A stretch of DNA of 17,102 bases from contig CABVCJ010000042.1 of assembly GCA_902496845.1 (NCBI GenBank), positions 1-17,102 of the forward strand, given 5' to 3'. The notes below the pieces were generated by a model that saw only the letters and a program-made list of their open reading frames with translations, was not told where the DNA came from and did no database searches. Positions 1-6,608 of this stretch are shown one piece after another. Made by a program: the position numbers and the translations under genes. The stretch is from an uncultured Collinsella sp. GTDB taxonomy: Bacteria; Actinomycetota; Coriobacteriia; Coriobacteriales; Coriobacteriaceae. Numbering within the stretch: the stretch's first letter is position 1; each line of letters opens with the position of its first letter.

Positions 1-265
1 CGGCGAGCCCGGGCAGGTGGGCGACCCCGAGCCCCGCGGCGCGGGCCCGCCTCACGGCGAGGGACCCTATGTTGCGGAACTGGTCGACGACGACGAGCGT
101 GCCGGCGGGCGCGGAGGCGAACAGCGCGTCGAGCTCGGCCTCCCTGTTGCGGACGGGGGCGCTGGCCAGCACCTCCCCGTCGCGGTCGATCAGGCAGGCC
201 CAGTGCGACGACTTGCCGACGTCCAGGCCGAGCACGGCCGCGGGTCTGGTGGATGGCGCTTTCAC
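1..265 (-). mobile_element. IS110-family transposase, N-terminal part (cut by window edge)
   Basis: The minus strand from a GTG at 265 reads 88 codons without a stop and runs off the window. The residues match the N-terminal RuvC-like (DEDD) half of IS110 transposases: a V-L-G-L-D-V-G-K block (Asp15, first catalytic acid), then V-V-V-D-Q-F-R-N-I-G-S-L around residues 58-69 and V-A-H-L-P-G-L-A at 81-88, typical of actinobacterial members. A Shine-Dalgarno-like AAAGG lies about 8 nt before the GTG, which fixes the start. The stretch is clearly more GC-rich than the chromosomal genes to the right, consistent with a transferred element. The C-terminal Ser-containing domain is outside the window, so intactness cannot be judged. 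Confidence 0.85.
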
Positions 266-512
266 GGTGGTATCCTTTCGGTAGTCGTTCGACCGGATGG
301 CCTCCCCCTCGGCACTCACATTACCAGCCGCGGCGCCTGCCCGGCACTTTCCTATCAGCCGTCGGGGGCGGCGCGTCCCGCGCCGGCAGCACCCAACAGG
401 CCCTCTCGGGGGCAGGGACGTTCGGCCGTGCGCGGGCGCCCGGTCGGCGGCCCGTTCTGGGCGCGCCTCAATCGTAGCCCGAGACGGTCCCGGGCTGACA
501 ATTTCGACTGTA
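266..512 (-). ncRNA. IS110 left-end non-coding region, candidate bridge RNA
   Basis: This GC-rich stretch upstream of the transposase start has no convincing gene. Read on the minus strand it begins with a hairpin at 476-496 (9-bp stem with one G-U pair, 3-nt loop). It contains another stem near 370-387 (GGCGCG-GGA-CGCGCC) and several GC-rich stems. In IS110-group elements the non-coding DNA upstream of the recombinase encodes a structured guide (bridge) RNA of roughly 150-200 nt, and both length and position fit. RNA identity is inferred from position and folding only. The exact IS boundary, somewhere near 497-515, cannot be fixed without a second copy. Confidence 0.4.
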
Positions 513-570
513 ATGGACGTTCATAAATGACTAGTCGTTAAAGAACGTCCCCAACGACTAACTAGTCGTT
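513..570. repeat. Inverted-repeat cluster at the dus 3' end
   Basis: The 8-mer TAGTCGTT occurs at 532-539 and 563-570, with its reverse complement AACGACTA at 553-560. GGACGTTC (515-522) and GAACGTCC (543-550) form a second, interleaved inverted repeat. ACTAGTCGTT is directly repeated at 530-539 and 561-570. The right copy overlaps the last codons and stop (562-564) of the dus gene. This could be a REP-like element or an mRNA 3'-end structure. It could also mark the junction with the neighbouring insertion sequence, though IS110 elements normally make no target duplication. Confidence 0.55.
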
Positions 571-1515
571 GAAGCGAGCTGTGGGTGCAAGCGGCTGTTC
601 GCGAAAGACGCGCTCGACGGCAGCGCGGTATTCGTCGACCTTTTTGGTCTTGCGTACGATCTTGTGGACGGTAGCGGGATCAGCGAAAGCGCACTTGGCG
701 TAGAACCACCACTCCTTCATGCGGAAGACCGCATTGCCGCCAATCTCTTCTGCATATGCCGCAAACAGCGTGTCGTGGAAGCGCTGCAGCTCAGCAGCCG
801 TTGCAGCAGGGCCGCCCTTGACCATGCGAGCCAGAGCGGGGTTCGCGAGCAGGCCACGCCCCAACATCACATGGCGCGTGCCGGGATAGGCCTCCACCAG
901 CGCGTCCATATCCTCAAGATCAAAAATGTCACCGTTATAGGCCACGGGGAACGGCACACGCTCCAGCGTCTCGCCATAAAACTCTTTGCGCGGCGAACCC
1001 GTATAGCGGTCCTTTTGCACGCGCGGATGCACAATGAGCTCTGCCAACGGCATGCGGCAATACAGATCGAGCACGCGCTCGTATTCGTCGTCATTCTCCA
1101 GCCCCAGCCTGGTCTTTACCGACACCGGCAACGGCGACCGCTCGCACGCATCACTTAAGAACGCCTCGAGCTCGTCGAGATTGCGCAAGAAACCCGAGCC
1201 CTTGCCCTTGGCGACAACCGTTCCCGAAGGGCAACCCAGGTTGAGATTGACCTCGCGGTAGCCCATGTCGGCGAGCACCTGTGCCGCCCACACAAACTCG
1301 TCCGCGTTCTTGGACATCAGCTGAGGCACCACGTTGAGCCCCTGGTTATTGGCAGGATCGATCTCCTTAAACGCCTTGCCGCCAAAGCGGTTTCCCACCC
1401 GCGGCGGCGGCAAAAACGGCGTGTAATAGCAATCGAGCGCACCGAAGCACTCCGCATGCACGCGACGGAACACATGCCCGGTAATCCCCTCCATAGGGGC
1501 CAGCGAAAGGATCAT
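562..1515 (-). CDS. dus: tRNA-dihydrouridine synthase family protein
   Basis: The 317-residue protein is the usual length for an FMN-dependent Dus enzyme (COG0042), which reduces uridine to dihydrouridine in tRNA D-loops. Visible motifs: an N-terminal A-P-M-E-G-I-T FMN-binding turn at 6-12; N-L-G-C-P-S-G at 92-98, where Cys95 is the catalytic acid cysteine; the V-S-V-K-T-R-L-G strand; H-P-R near the middle; N-G-D-I-F; and G-R-G-L-L-A-N-P phosphate-binding residues. It starts at ATG 1515 with no close gene upstream; a palindrome fragment sits 25-50 nt before the start. The stop lies inside the 513-570 repeat. Which Dus subtype it is cannot be told from sequence reading alone. Confidence 0.93.
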   Translation of the reverse strand: MILSLAPMEGITGHVFRRVHAECFGALDCYYTPFLPPPRVGNRFGGKAFKEIDPANNQGLNVVPQLMSKNADEFVWAAQVLADMGYREVNLNLGCPSGTVVAKGKGSGFLRNLDELEAFLSDACERSPLPVSVKTRLGLENDDEYERVLDLYCRMPLAELIVHPRVQKDRYTGSPRKEFYGETLERVPFPVAYNGDIFDLEDMDALVEAYPGTRHVMLGRGLLANPALARMVKGGPAATAAELQRFHDTLFAAYAEEIGGNAVFRMKEWWFYAKCAFADPATVHKIVRKTKKVDEYRAAVERVFREQPLAPTARFND

Positions 1516-1539
1516 CTACTCTTCTCTCATATCAACACA

Positions 1540-1565
1540 ACAAAGGGGCCGTCCCTTTGTCACAT
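1540..1565. repeat. TGTGACAAAGG palindrome, copy A (degenerate)
   Basis: ACAAAGGG (1540-1547) and CCCTTTGT (1553-1560) form an 8-bp stem with a 5-nt loop, and the right flank continues CACAT as in the fuller copies at 1847-1879 and 8034-8066. The left flank has lost the matching TGTG. It lies just upstream of the dus start. Confidence 0.6.
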
Positions 1566-1648
1566 GCATTATGCCTTGCGCTTCAGGCGATTCACAAGGA
1601 AGAGGTAGCTACTGAACGATGACCACCCTCCAGCCGCACCCCATACAA

Positions 1649-1831
1649 CGAGGTCTAATACTTTTCCCGAGAAGTGAACGAGTGAAAACGGGCCCCCGAA
1701 GCATCGGCACTTTCGAGATGCAATTTCCTGCGGTTTTGCCAGCCAAATCCTGCGGGTTTGACGTCTAAAAATGTCGATGCTTCGGAGGCCCAAGTATGGC
1801 CGTTCACTTCTCGGAAAAGTATTAGACCTCG
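1649..1831. repeat. Long imperfect inverted repeat (MITE-like or structured RNA)
   Basis: The outer arms 1649-1680 and 1801-1831 are exact reverse complements except for one extra C in the left arm. After a 10-nt unpaired block each side, 1691-1709 and 1772-1790 pair again with two differences, one of which is a G-U in RNA. The tip (1710-1771) holds a direct repeat of TCCTGCGG (1726-1733 and 1748-1755). No transposase is encoded. The open frames across it have no recognisable protein content. It fills most of the 448-nt gap between the dus gene and the MFS operon; the rest is palindromes A and B and the terminator at 1885-1914. Confidence 0.75.
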
Positions 1832-1846
1832 ATTTACATGCCACTC

Positions 1847-1879
1847 AATGTGACAAAGTGGCTGCTCCTTTGTCACATT
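1847..1879. repeat. TGTGACAAAGG palindrome, copy B
   Basis: AATGTGACAAAG (1847-1858) and CTTTGTCACATT (1868-1879) form a perfect 12-bp stem with a 9-nt loop. The preceding bases ATTAGACCTCGATTT (from 1821) recur as ATTAGACCCCGATTT before copy C at 8007. The repeat unit is therefore larger than the palindrome and overlaps the end of the long inverted repeat. Confidence 0.8.
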
Positions 1880-1884
1880 CGATG

Positions 1885-1914
1885 AAAAAGGGCACCGATG
1901 TTAGTCGATGCCCC
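1885..1914 (-). terminator. Rho-independent terminator of the deiminase/MFS operon
   Basis: Read on the minus strand, GGGCATCGA-CTAACA-TCGGTGCCC is a 9-bp stem with one U-G pair and a 6-nt loop, followed directly by TTTTTC (1885-1889). It sits about 50 nt beyond the MFS stop at 1964, a textbook intrinsic terminator for the upstream operon. Confidence 0.88.
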
Positions 1915-1963
1915 AATGCGGCTGCAGGTTAAGCCCTACAGCGTATGTCTAAGACGAATCGAA

Positions 1964-3229
1964 CTATTCGTCCCAGGAGAGGTTCTTACCAGTCTTTTTT
2001 GCCAGCAGCAAGAACAGGCCGATAATAACGTTGCATGCGATGCAGAAGATGAAGACGCCCTGGAAGGAGCCGACAAGCTCATAGACCTTCATCATAACGG
2101 GCATGCCAAAGGCGCCGACGATATAGCCCACGGAGCAGATCAGCGCGAAGATGCGACCGAAATCGCGGGAGCCAAAGACATCCATAACCAAAACGGTCAG
2201 GGCAGTGCCAGCGATGACGTACATTACGTCGTTCACGCCTGCTGCGAGGATGCTGAGCGTCGAGTTGCTGCTGCTCATCATGAGCATGACAAAGGAGAGG
2301 ATGGAGACAGCGAGCCAGCCCAGAATGGCCTTCGTGCTGCCGAACCTATCGCAAGTGGTGCCGACGATCGGATTGAGGAACAGATCGAAGAGCGATGCAG
2401 CGGATACCATGAAGCCGCCCACCATGGGGCTAAAACCAACCTCGGAAGCATACGTCGGGAAGAGCTGGTTCATGCAGCAAGTGAGCTGAACGAGACAGAG
2501 GAAGCCGATGCAGAAGAAGAAGGCAGGCGACTTAATGGCGCGCGCATAGCTAACGCCACGCGTGCTATCCTCGGTCGTCTCCTCGGTCTCGGTGACCGTC
2601 TCGCCCTCGACGTAGCCATAGGGCAGCATGCCCTTGTCCTGAGGCTTATAGCGAATAATCAGGACGGAAGCGGGGAGAATGAGCACGGCGGAGACGCCAG
2701 CGAGCACCAGATAGCCAGTCCTCCAGCCAGCGGCCTCGATGACAGAGGTGATGACGGGACTCATGATGAGCATGTAAATCGAGTTCACTGCCCAAGCGAG
2801 ACCGATTGCCAGGCCACCAGATTTTTTGAACCACTGGTCAATAACGTCGGACATGGCGACGCCGGTGGTGAAGGCGAAGCAAACGCCAATCAGGGCGCCA
2901 GCGGCGATGAACATCCAGACTTCGGTGTAGAAGGCCATGCCTGCGCCGGCAGCGAGCAAAATAAGCTCGACAACGGGGAGCCAAACCTTGCCAACGACCT
3001 TGGGAATGAGTTTTCCGACAAACGGAAGAGCTGCCGCAAGACCAATGAGCGTTGCGGTGAAGTAATACGAGAAGATGGAATAGTCAAACCCGAACTCCTC
3101 GCACACGGGTGCGACGAAGGAGCCCGCGATGACGCTATAGGATCCGGTCGTGCCGGCAGACATAAGGCCGAGCGCGATTACGAGAACCCATGCGTAAACC
3201 TTGCTGCTCTTTAACTTTGCATTATCCAT
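1964..3229 (-). CDS. OFA-type MFS transporter, third gene of the deiminase operon
   Basis: This 421-residue, very hydrophobic protein has the layout of a 12-helix major facilitator carrier of the oxalate/formate antiporter (OFA) group: helix 1 begins near residue 12, a loop break lies in the middle (about 190-215, rich in acidic residues and threonine), and six more helices follow. The start is taken as the ATG at 3229, where AGGAG lies 8 nt upstream; an in-frame ATG 11 codons earlier would sit inside the carbamoyltransferase end. Only 11 nt separate it from that gene's stop, so the two are co-transcribed. A close paralogue lies at 6609-7889. The operon context suggests exchange of the deiminase substrate or product; the actual substrate is not readable. 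Confidence 0.88.
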   Translation of the reverse strand: MDNAKLKSSKVYAWVLVIALGLMSAGTTGSYSVIAGSFVAPVCEEFGFDYSIFSYYFTATLIGLAAALPFVGKLIPKVVGKVWLPVVELILLAAGAGMAFYTEVWMFIAAGALIGVCFAFTTGVAMSDVIDQWFKKSGGLAIGLAWAVNSIYMLIMSPVITSVIEAAGWRTGYLVLAGVSAVLILPASVLIIRYKPQDKGMLPYGYVEGETVTETEETTEDSTRGVSYARAIKSPAFFFCIGFLCLVQLTCCMNQLFPTYASEVGFSPMVGGFMVSAASLFDLFLNPIVGTTCDRFGSTKAILGWLAVSILSFVMLMMSSSNSTLSILAAGVNDVMYVIAGTALTVLVMDVFGSRDFGRIFALICSVGYIVGAFGMPVMMKVYELVGSFQGVFIFCIACNVIIGLFLLLAKKTGKNLSWDE

Positions 3230-3240
3230 TGATACAGCTC

Positions 3241-4305
3241 CTAGAGACCCAGAAGGGCACACATAACAGCCTTGATGGTGTGCTGACGGTTCTCTGCCTC
3301 ACGGAAGATGACCGAAGCGTTGGCCTCAAAGCACTCGTCGGCAATCTCAAAGCCCTCGGTGATGATTTCGCGATGGAGGTCGTTCTTGCACTGGTCGAGG
3401 AGCATTTTGCCGACACGGTGATCTGCGTTATGGACAGAGGGAAGCTCATGCATGCAGAAGATGTCGGGATTGTTGGTGCGCTTGCACAGCTCGCTGGTGA
3501 CGCGATAGGGGTACAAAGACTCGGCATCGCCCAACCAGGAGTTGTAGTCGTCGGGATCCAGAACCTCTTCGCCGCACTCGGGGTTGATGTAGCGCCACTC
3601 CTCGGTAACGATAACGTCAACGCCATCCAGGGCATCGAGGTCAGAGGTGATGGTAAAGGTCCTATTGGGAGCGTACTTGGCGTAGCAGGCCTCCACCTCT
3701 TCGATCATTTCCTTGCACATCTGATGACGGAGGTCGTCGGGGCCGATGGCGAGGAAGTCCATGTCGAGCATAGCGCACAGACGGCCATACCACACTGGGG
3801 CGCCGGCGCAGTTGCCAACGAAAGCCATCTTCTTGCCGCGGCTCGTACGCAAACCGCCCCATTGCTCTTCCATCGTAAGAGCGTCAGCGAGCATCTGAGT
3901 CGGGTGATCGCCGAGAGTAAGGGCATTGATGACCGGGATGTCAACCAGGTCGGCGACGTCATAGAGGAACTGCTCGTCCTTCTGTGCGCGGTAGACGATG
4001 AGATCGTACATGCCGTTAAAGACGCGCATGGCATCCTTGACGGTCTCGCAGTCACCCATGTGGGAGTTGGTCAGATAAGTGAAGCCCATGCCCAAATCAT
4101 TGCAGGAGGTCTCGAATGCGCAACGAGTACGGGTCGAGCCCCACTCAAAGTTGGCGAGGACGTTTTTGCCGGGGAAGTAGTGCTGGTCGACACCGGACTT
4201 CTTCTGAGCCTTAAGGTTCCAGGCAAGATCGATGAGATAGCGGAAATCCTCGGAGGAAAGATCATGGATGTTGATGTAGTCGCGACCGCGGAGGCTGTTG
4301 TTCAT
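3241..4305 (-). CDS. Ornithine/putrescine carbamoyltransferase-like protein, altered acceptor site
   Basis: The 354-residue protein aligns end to end with ornithine carbamoyltransferases. The carbamoyl-phosphate site is intact: S57-T-R-T-R61, Arg106 after Tyr105, and H134-P-T-Q137. The C-terminal E-N-R-x-H-T-I-K-A-V-M block (339-348) is also kept. The acceptor side differs: the H-C-L-P loop reads H286-E-L-P, so the ornithine-contacting cysteine is Glu287, and the S-M-G loop after T-D-V-W is replaced by T-E-E-W-R-Y-I-N (234-241) with a longer segment after it. Putrescine enzymes, as I recall them, also keep the Cys. The start is the ATG at 4305 with GAAAGGAA upstream. Beside a deiminase it probably phosphorolyses a ureido product to amine plus carbamoyl phosphate. 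No carbamate kinase is in the window. Confidence 0.85.
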   Translation of the reverse strand: MNNSLRGRDYINIHDLSSEDFRYLIDLAWNLKAQKKSGVDQHYFPGKNVLANFEWGSTRTRCAFETSCNDLGMGFTYLTNSHMGDCETVKDAMRVFNGMYDLIVYRAQKDEQFLYDVADLVDIPVINALTLGDHPTQMLADALTMEEQWGGLRTSRGKKMAFVGNCAGAPVWYGRLCAMLDMDFLAIGPDDLRHQMCKEMIEEVEACYAKYAPNRTFTITSDLDALDGVDVIVTEEWRYINPECGEEVLDPDDYNSWLGDAESLYPYRVTSELCKRTNNPDIFCMHELPSVHNADHRVGKMLLDQCKNDLHREIITEGFEIADECFEANASVIFREAENRQHTIKAVMCALLGL

Positions 4306-4350
4306 GCCTATTTCCTTTCGAATTATTATCAAAATTATTGTTGAATGTGT

Positions 4351-4380
4351 CCCCGAGGAAAACACGGATATCCCTCGGGG
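4351..4380 (-). other. Intercistronic hairpin before the carbamoyltransferase gene
   Basis: CCCCGAGG (4351-4358) and CCTCGGGG (4373-4380) form an 8-bp GC-rich stem around a 14-nt loop in the 123-nt gap between the deiminase stop and the carbamoyltransferase start. It is not followed by a U tract on the minus strand. An mRNA-stability, processing or attenuation element is therefore more likely than a simple terminator. Confidence 0.5.
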
Positions 4381-4400
4381 AGCGGTACATGTGGCGCCTA

Positions 4401-4426
4401 AGCCAAAGAGCGCAGGCTCTAAGGCT
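4401..4426 (-). other. Hairpin directly after the deiminase stop codon
   Basis: AGAGC (4407-4411) pairs with GCTCT (4416-4420), and AGCC (4401-4404) pairs with GGCT (4423-4426) across a symmetric 2x2 internal loop. It lies just after the deiminase stop at 4429. There is no strong U tract, so termination is uncertain. Confidence 0.4.
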
Positions 4427-4428
4427 CA

Positions 4429-5667
4429 CTAACGACTGGCCGCCACGTCCTTAGTCCAGCAGTGCACGCCGCCGCCGGACAGGTTAAGCGCGAGGGAATC
4501 AATCATGATGACCTTGCGATCGGGGAAGCAGCTCTCAAGAACTGCCTTGGCCTGCTCGTCCTTCTCTTTCACGACCTCGCTCATGCCCTCGTGGTAATAA
4601 CGCTGGCCAAGAACGACGCCGTTGCAAATCAGGAAGTTGCAGTAGCTCGCTGCGGCGTAGAAGTGGACGGGGCCCTCGGGCCAGGGGGTGCCATCCATAA
4701 ACTTGCCGCCCATTTCGTCGATGAAGCCCTTATAGAGCTCGTAATCTTCATCGCCAGGGGCGATAACGACTTCAATAGGCTCGGCGGTGGGCATACGAAC
4801 GATCTCGAAGGGCTTGCCCTCCCAGTCCGTTTCGTTGCTCAGGATCTCGTAGGCTGCCTCAATGCGGCGACGAGACTCTGCTCCAGCCTTGCTCGAGGCT
4901 GCCTCTTCATCGGACACCTCGGCAAGAAGAATCTTGTTCGGAGTGATAAAGCGACACATCTCATCAATGTGAGCTGCAAAGCTCATGCCAAAGACGGGAG
5001 TTCCGTCTTCCTTCTCGTCGAGGATGCCCAGTCGATAGTCGTCGTCCTCGAGCATAGGCTGCGGAAGCCAGATAACCTTGTTGAGGTTGTAGATGCGCTT
5101 ATACTCGGCCTCTACTTCCTCTTTCGTGAACTCGGGATTACGCTTGCGGCATTCCGTGTCCTCGATTGCGATCAGAGTGCCGTGACCGTCAAACTCGCGG
5201 TCGCCGCCCTCCGAAACCATTTCGGAATTGACGATATCGAAGCAACCGAGCGCAACCGCCATGTGAACCGCTGCCTTACGTGCGGACTGGCACTCCGGGG
5301 AGTTCTTGTCCCACACGCCGTAATAGGTCCAAGCGGGGTTGACCATATAAGAATGGCCCTTGTCGTCGACCATGATGCTGGGACCGTTGTCGCGGACATA
5401 GAAGTTGGAGTCTTCGAACTGCGTGATCTCGATGCGATCGAGATCAACCCCCTCCTCCTTCAGGCGCGAGCAAGCCTCCTCATAGGAGCCGGGGGTACCG
5501 CAATTGAGGTTGACCGTAACGTCGCCATACTCGAGCAGAGCCTTGATCACGTCAACGCAGGGCTGGCGGTTATCATAGCCCTCTGCACGGATGTAATCGG
5601 GAAGCCATGTCACATAGACGTTGGAGCGCTTCTCGAACTCGCCCGGCATACGATAGTTCTCGTACAT
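4429..5667 (-). CDS. aguA: Agmatine deiminase / peptidylarginine-deiminase-family enzyme
   Basis: The 412-residue protein carries the full guanidine-modifying catalytic set: R92-D93-x-G-P (guanidinium-binding Asp), the E-G-G-D-R block at 153-157, H233-x-D235, and the nucleophile Cys403 within G-G-G-V-H-C-W-T (398-405). Family members hydrolyse agmatine to N-carbamoylputrescine and ammonia. It is some 35-50 residues longer than typical agmatine deiminases and its middle is divergent, so a different guanidino substrate is possible. The start is the ATG at 5667, preceded by GGAAGG at 7 nt; an upstream in-frame ATG at 5715 lacks such support and lies in the promoter zone. It is the first gene of the operon, divergent from the TetR gene. 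Confidence 0.85.
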   Translation of the reverse strand: MYENYRMPGEFEKRSNVYVTWLPDYIRAEGYDNRQPCVDVIKALLEYGDVTVNLNCGTPGSYEEACSRLKEEGVDLDRIEITQFEDSNFYVRDNGPSIMVDDKGHSYMVNPAWTYYGVWDKNSPECQSARKAAVHMAVALGCFDIVNSEMVSEGGDREFDGHGTLIAIEDTECRKRNPEFTKEEVEAEYKRIYNLNKVIWLPQPMLEDDDYRLGILDEKEDGTPVFGMSFAAHIDEMCRFITPNKILLAEVSDEEAASSKAGAESRRRIEAAYEILSNETDWEGKPFEIVRMPTAEPIEVVIAPGDEDYELYKGFIDEMGGKFMDGTPWPEGPVHFYAAASYCNFLICNGVVLGQRYYHEGMSEVVKEKDEQAKAVLESCFPDRKVIMIDSLALNLSGGGVHCWTKDVAASR

Positions 5668-5733
5668 GGTTGGTCCTTCCGTCGGGTTTCCCGCGATGCT
5701 GTCCGGCCGCGACAATAGCGGGGTTTCACCTGC

Positions 5734-5748
5734 TATAGTACTACTATA
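5734..5748. promoter_or_regulatory. TATAGTA-C-TACTATA palindrome with deiminase -10 candidate
   Basis: A perfect 7+1+7 palindrome lies about 67-81 nt upstream of the deiminase start. On the minus strand it contains TATAGT (5743-5748), a plausible -10 box immediately downstream of the TACC-N4-GGTA operator. The matching -35 is poor, as expected for a weak or activator-dependent promoter. Confidence 0.45.
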
Positions 5749-5750
5749 CC

Positions 5751-5762
5751 TACCGTTCGGTA
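5751..5762. promoter_or_regulatory. Candidate TetR operator, deiminase side
   Basis: TACC-GTTC-GGTA, part of the longer palindrome CTACCGTTCGGTAG (5750-5763), lies in the divergent region between the deiminase operon and tetR. The same TACC-N4-GGTA design occurs in the second MFS promoter at 7928-7939. An extra half-site, TACCGTTC, is at 5800-5807. Occupancy would block the operon promoter. Confidence 0.6.
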
Positions 5763-5838
5763 GATAGTTTTGAATAATTGCCGCTCGCCTACTGATACAT
5801 ACCGTTCACCGTATATAGTGGTCATGTTTGGACACAAA

Positions 5839-5866
5839 TTGATGTTCCGTTGCCATCCTTAATAAT
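5839..5866 (+). promoter_or_regulatory. Candidate tetR promoter
   Basis: TTGATG (5839-5844), a 16-nt spacer and AATAAT (5861-5866) give a reasonable sigma-70-like promoter about 25 nt before the tetR start. The -10 matches consensus at 5 of 6 positions and the -35 at 4 of 6. Confidence 0.4.
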
Positions 5867-5891
5867 GTTGGTAGTGCGGAAGTGATTTGCG

Positions 5892-6470
5892 ATGGAGAAA
5901 TGCAGCGTGAGCACAAGAAAAAAAATATTGGACGCAATGTACGATCTTGTGGCAGAAGTCGGTTATGACAAAGCGTCTATCGGAAAGATTTGCGACTTTG
6001 TCGGTATATCCAAGCCGTCGGTGTACTACTACTTTCCCTCTAAAGAGGAGATTTTCACTACGCTCTTGGACAGCATGTTTCCGACCATTGACTATCAGCG
6101 CGACTACTCGCTAATAGTCGATAGGGACGGGTTCAAGGCCGCGCTTATCGAGCTCGGCAATTCAGTTATAGGTGGCTATCGAAGCGATGAAAAGCGCCGG
6201 CGCGTGCTGGCCGAGGTTAGCGTTCAAGCAAATCGAATTCCTGCAGTTCAGGAACGTCAAGCGACGGCGACCAAACGAACCATGGATGCGCTTAAAGACA
6301 TCCTTCTTCATGGTGTAGAGATTGGCGCGTTTTCCGATAGCGCCGACGTAATGCTCTACGTACAAATTCTTTATACCGTTCTGGAGGGAGCAAGCAATAC
6401 GGTCGCTCAGGGTGAGGATATTGATGAAAAAGCGGTTTGGGCGGGAATAGTCGAGCTTATGTTCAAATAA
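5892..6470 (+). CDS. TetR/AcrR-family transcriptional regulator
   Basis: The 192-residue protein has an N-terminal TetR helix-turn-helix over residues 7-55, with the diagnostic I-S-K-P-S-V-Y-Y-Y-F-P-S-K-E-E-I stretch at 39-54. It is followed by an all-helical ligand-binding/dimerisation region without a recognisable subtype. GGAAG sits about 9 nt before the ATG. It is divergent from the deiminase operon and convergent with the second MFS gene, and operator-like palindromes occur upstream of both. It is therefore the likely local repressor, responding to a substrate or product of the pathway. The gene is visibly more AT-rich than the redox and ABC genes, which could reflect transfer. Confidence 0.9.
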   Translation: MEKCSVSTRKKILDAMYDLVAEVGYDKASIGKICDFVGISKPSVYYYFPSKEEIFTTLLDSMFPTIDYQRDYSLIVDRDGFKAALIELGNSVIGGYRSDEKRRRVLAEVSVQANRIPAVQERQATATKRTMDALKDILLHGVEIGAFSDSADVMLYVQILYTVLEGASNTVAQGEDIDEKAVWAGIVELMFK

Positions 6471-6494
6471 ACCAGCCAAGCTGAAGCGCATGTT

Positions 6495-6509
6495 GGCACC
6501 CATGGTGCC
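6495..6509 (+). other. Small hairpin after tetR
   Basis: GGCACC-CAT-GGTGCC forms a 6-bp stem with a 3-nt loop, 25 nt after the tetR stop. It lacks a following U tract, so its terminator role is weak. The larger hairpin at 6533-6572 may serve both converging genes. Confidence 0.3.
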
Positions 6510-6521
6510 TGCGGGCAACCT

Positions 6522-6572
6522 TTAAAACGAAAACAGGGGTCGACTCCAGTCTGGCTTGGAGTCAACCCCTGT
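6522..6572 (-). terminator. Terminator between tetR and the second MFS gene
   Basis: The arms 6533-6548 and 6557-6572 form a 16-bp stem (one U-G on the minus-strand RNA) with an 8-nt loop. On the minus strand the stem is followed by TTTTCGTTTT. It lies 36 nt beyond the MFS stop at 6609 and is a good intrinsic terminator for that gene. It may also stop read-through from tetR. Confidence 0.85.
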
Positions 6573-6608
6573 TGCGTGGCAATCTATGCCGATGCAAATC
6601 GGCGCTTA

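Noticed and set aside
17..526. Plus-strand open frames across the left edge
   Set aside because: They are antisense to the IS110 transposase and continue into the GC-rich element end. Long open frames are expected there from base composition.
1649..1831. CRISPR-like or riboswitch interpretation of the repeat region
   Set aside because: There is only one pair of inverted arms, no regularly spaced direct repeats, and no downstream gene in the orientation needed for a leader riboswitch.
1569..1876. Two minus-strand frames of 73 and 91 codons across the long inverted repeat
   Set aside because: They follow the arms of the repeat and have no protein-like content over most of their length. Only the last ~27 codons of the longer frame are kept as a weak remnant finding.
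1898..3214. Long plus-strand open frame of 438 codons opposite the MFS gene
   Set aside because: It is antisense to an unmistakable 12-helix carrier. Its product is a low-complexity Asp/Glu/His/Ala-rich string without domains, as expected for the reverse complement of a hydrophobic protein gene.
3190..4344. Plus-strand open frame of 384 codons opposite the carbamoyltransferase
   Set aside because: The minus-strand frame has all family motifs and a ribosome-binding site; the plus-strand product has no recognisable motif.
4462..5718. Plus-strand open frame of 418 codons opposite the deiminase
   Set aside because: It is antisense to a gene with an intact catalytic set; the product is not family-like and its start lacks a ribosome-binding site.
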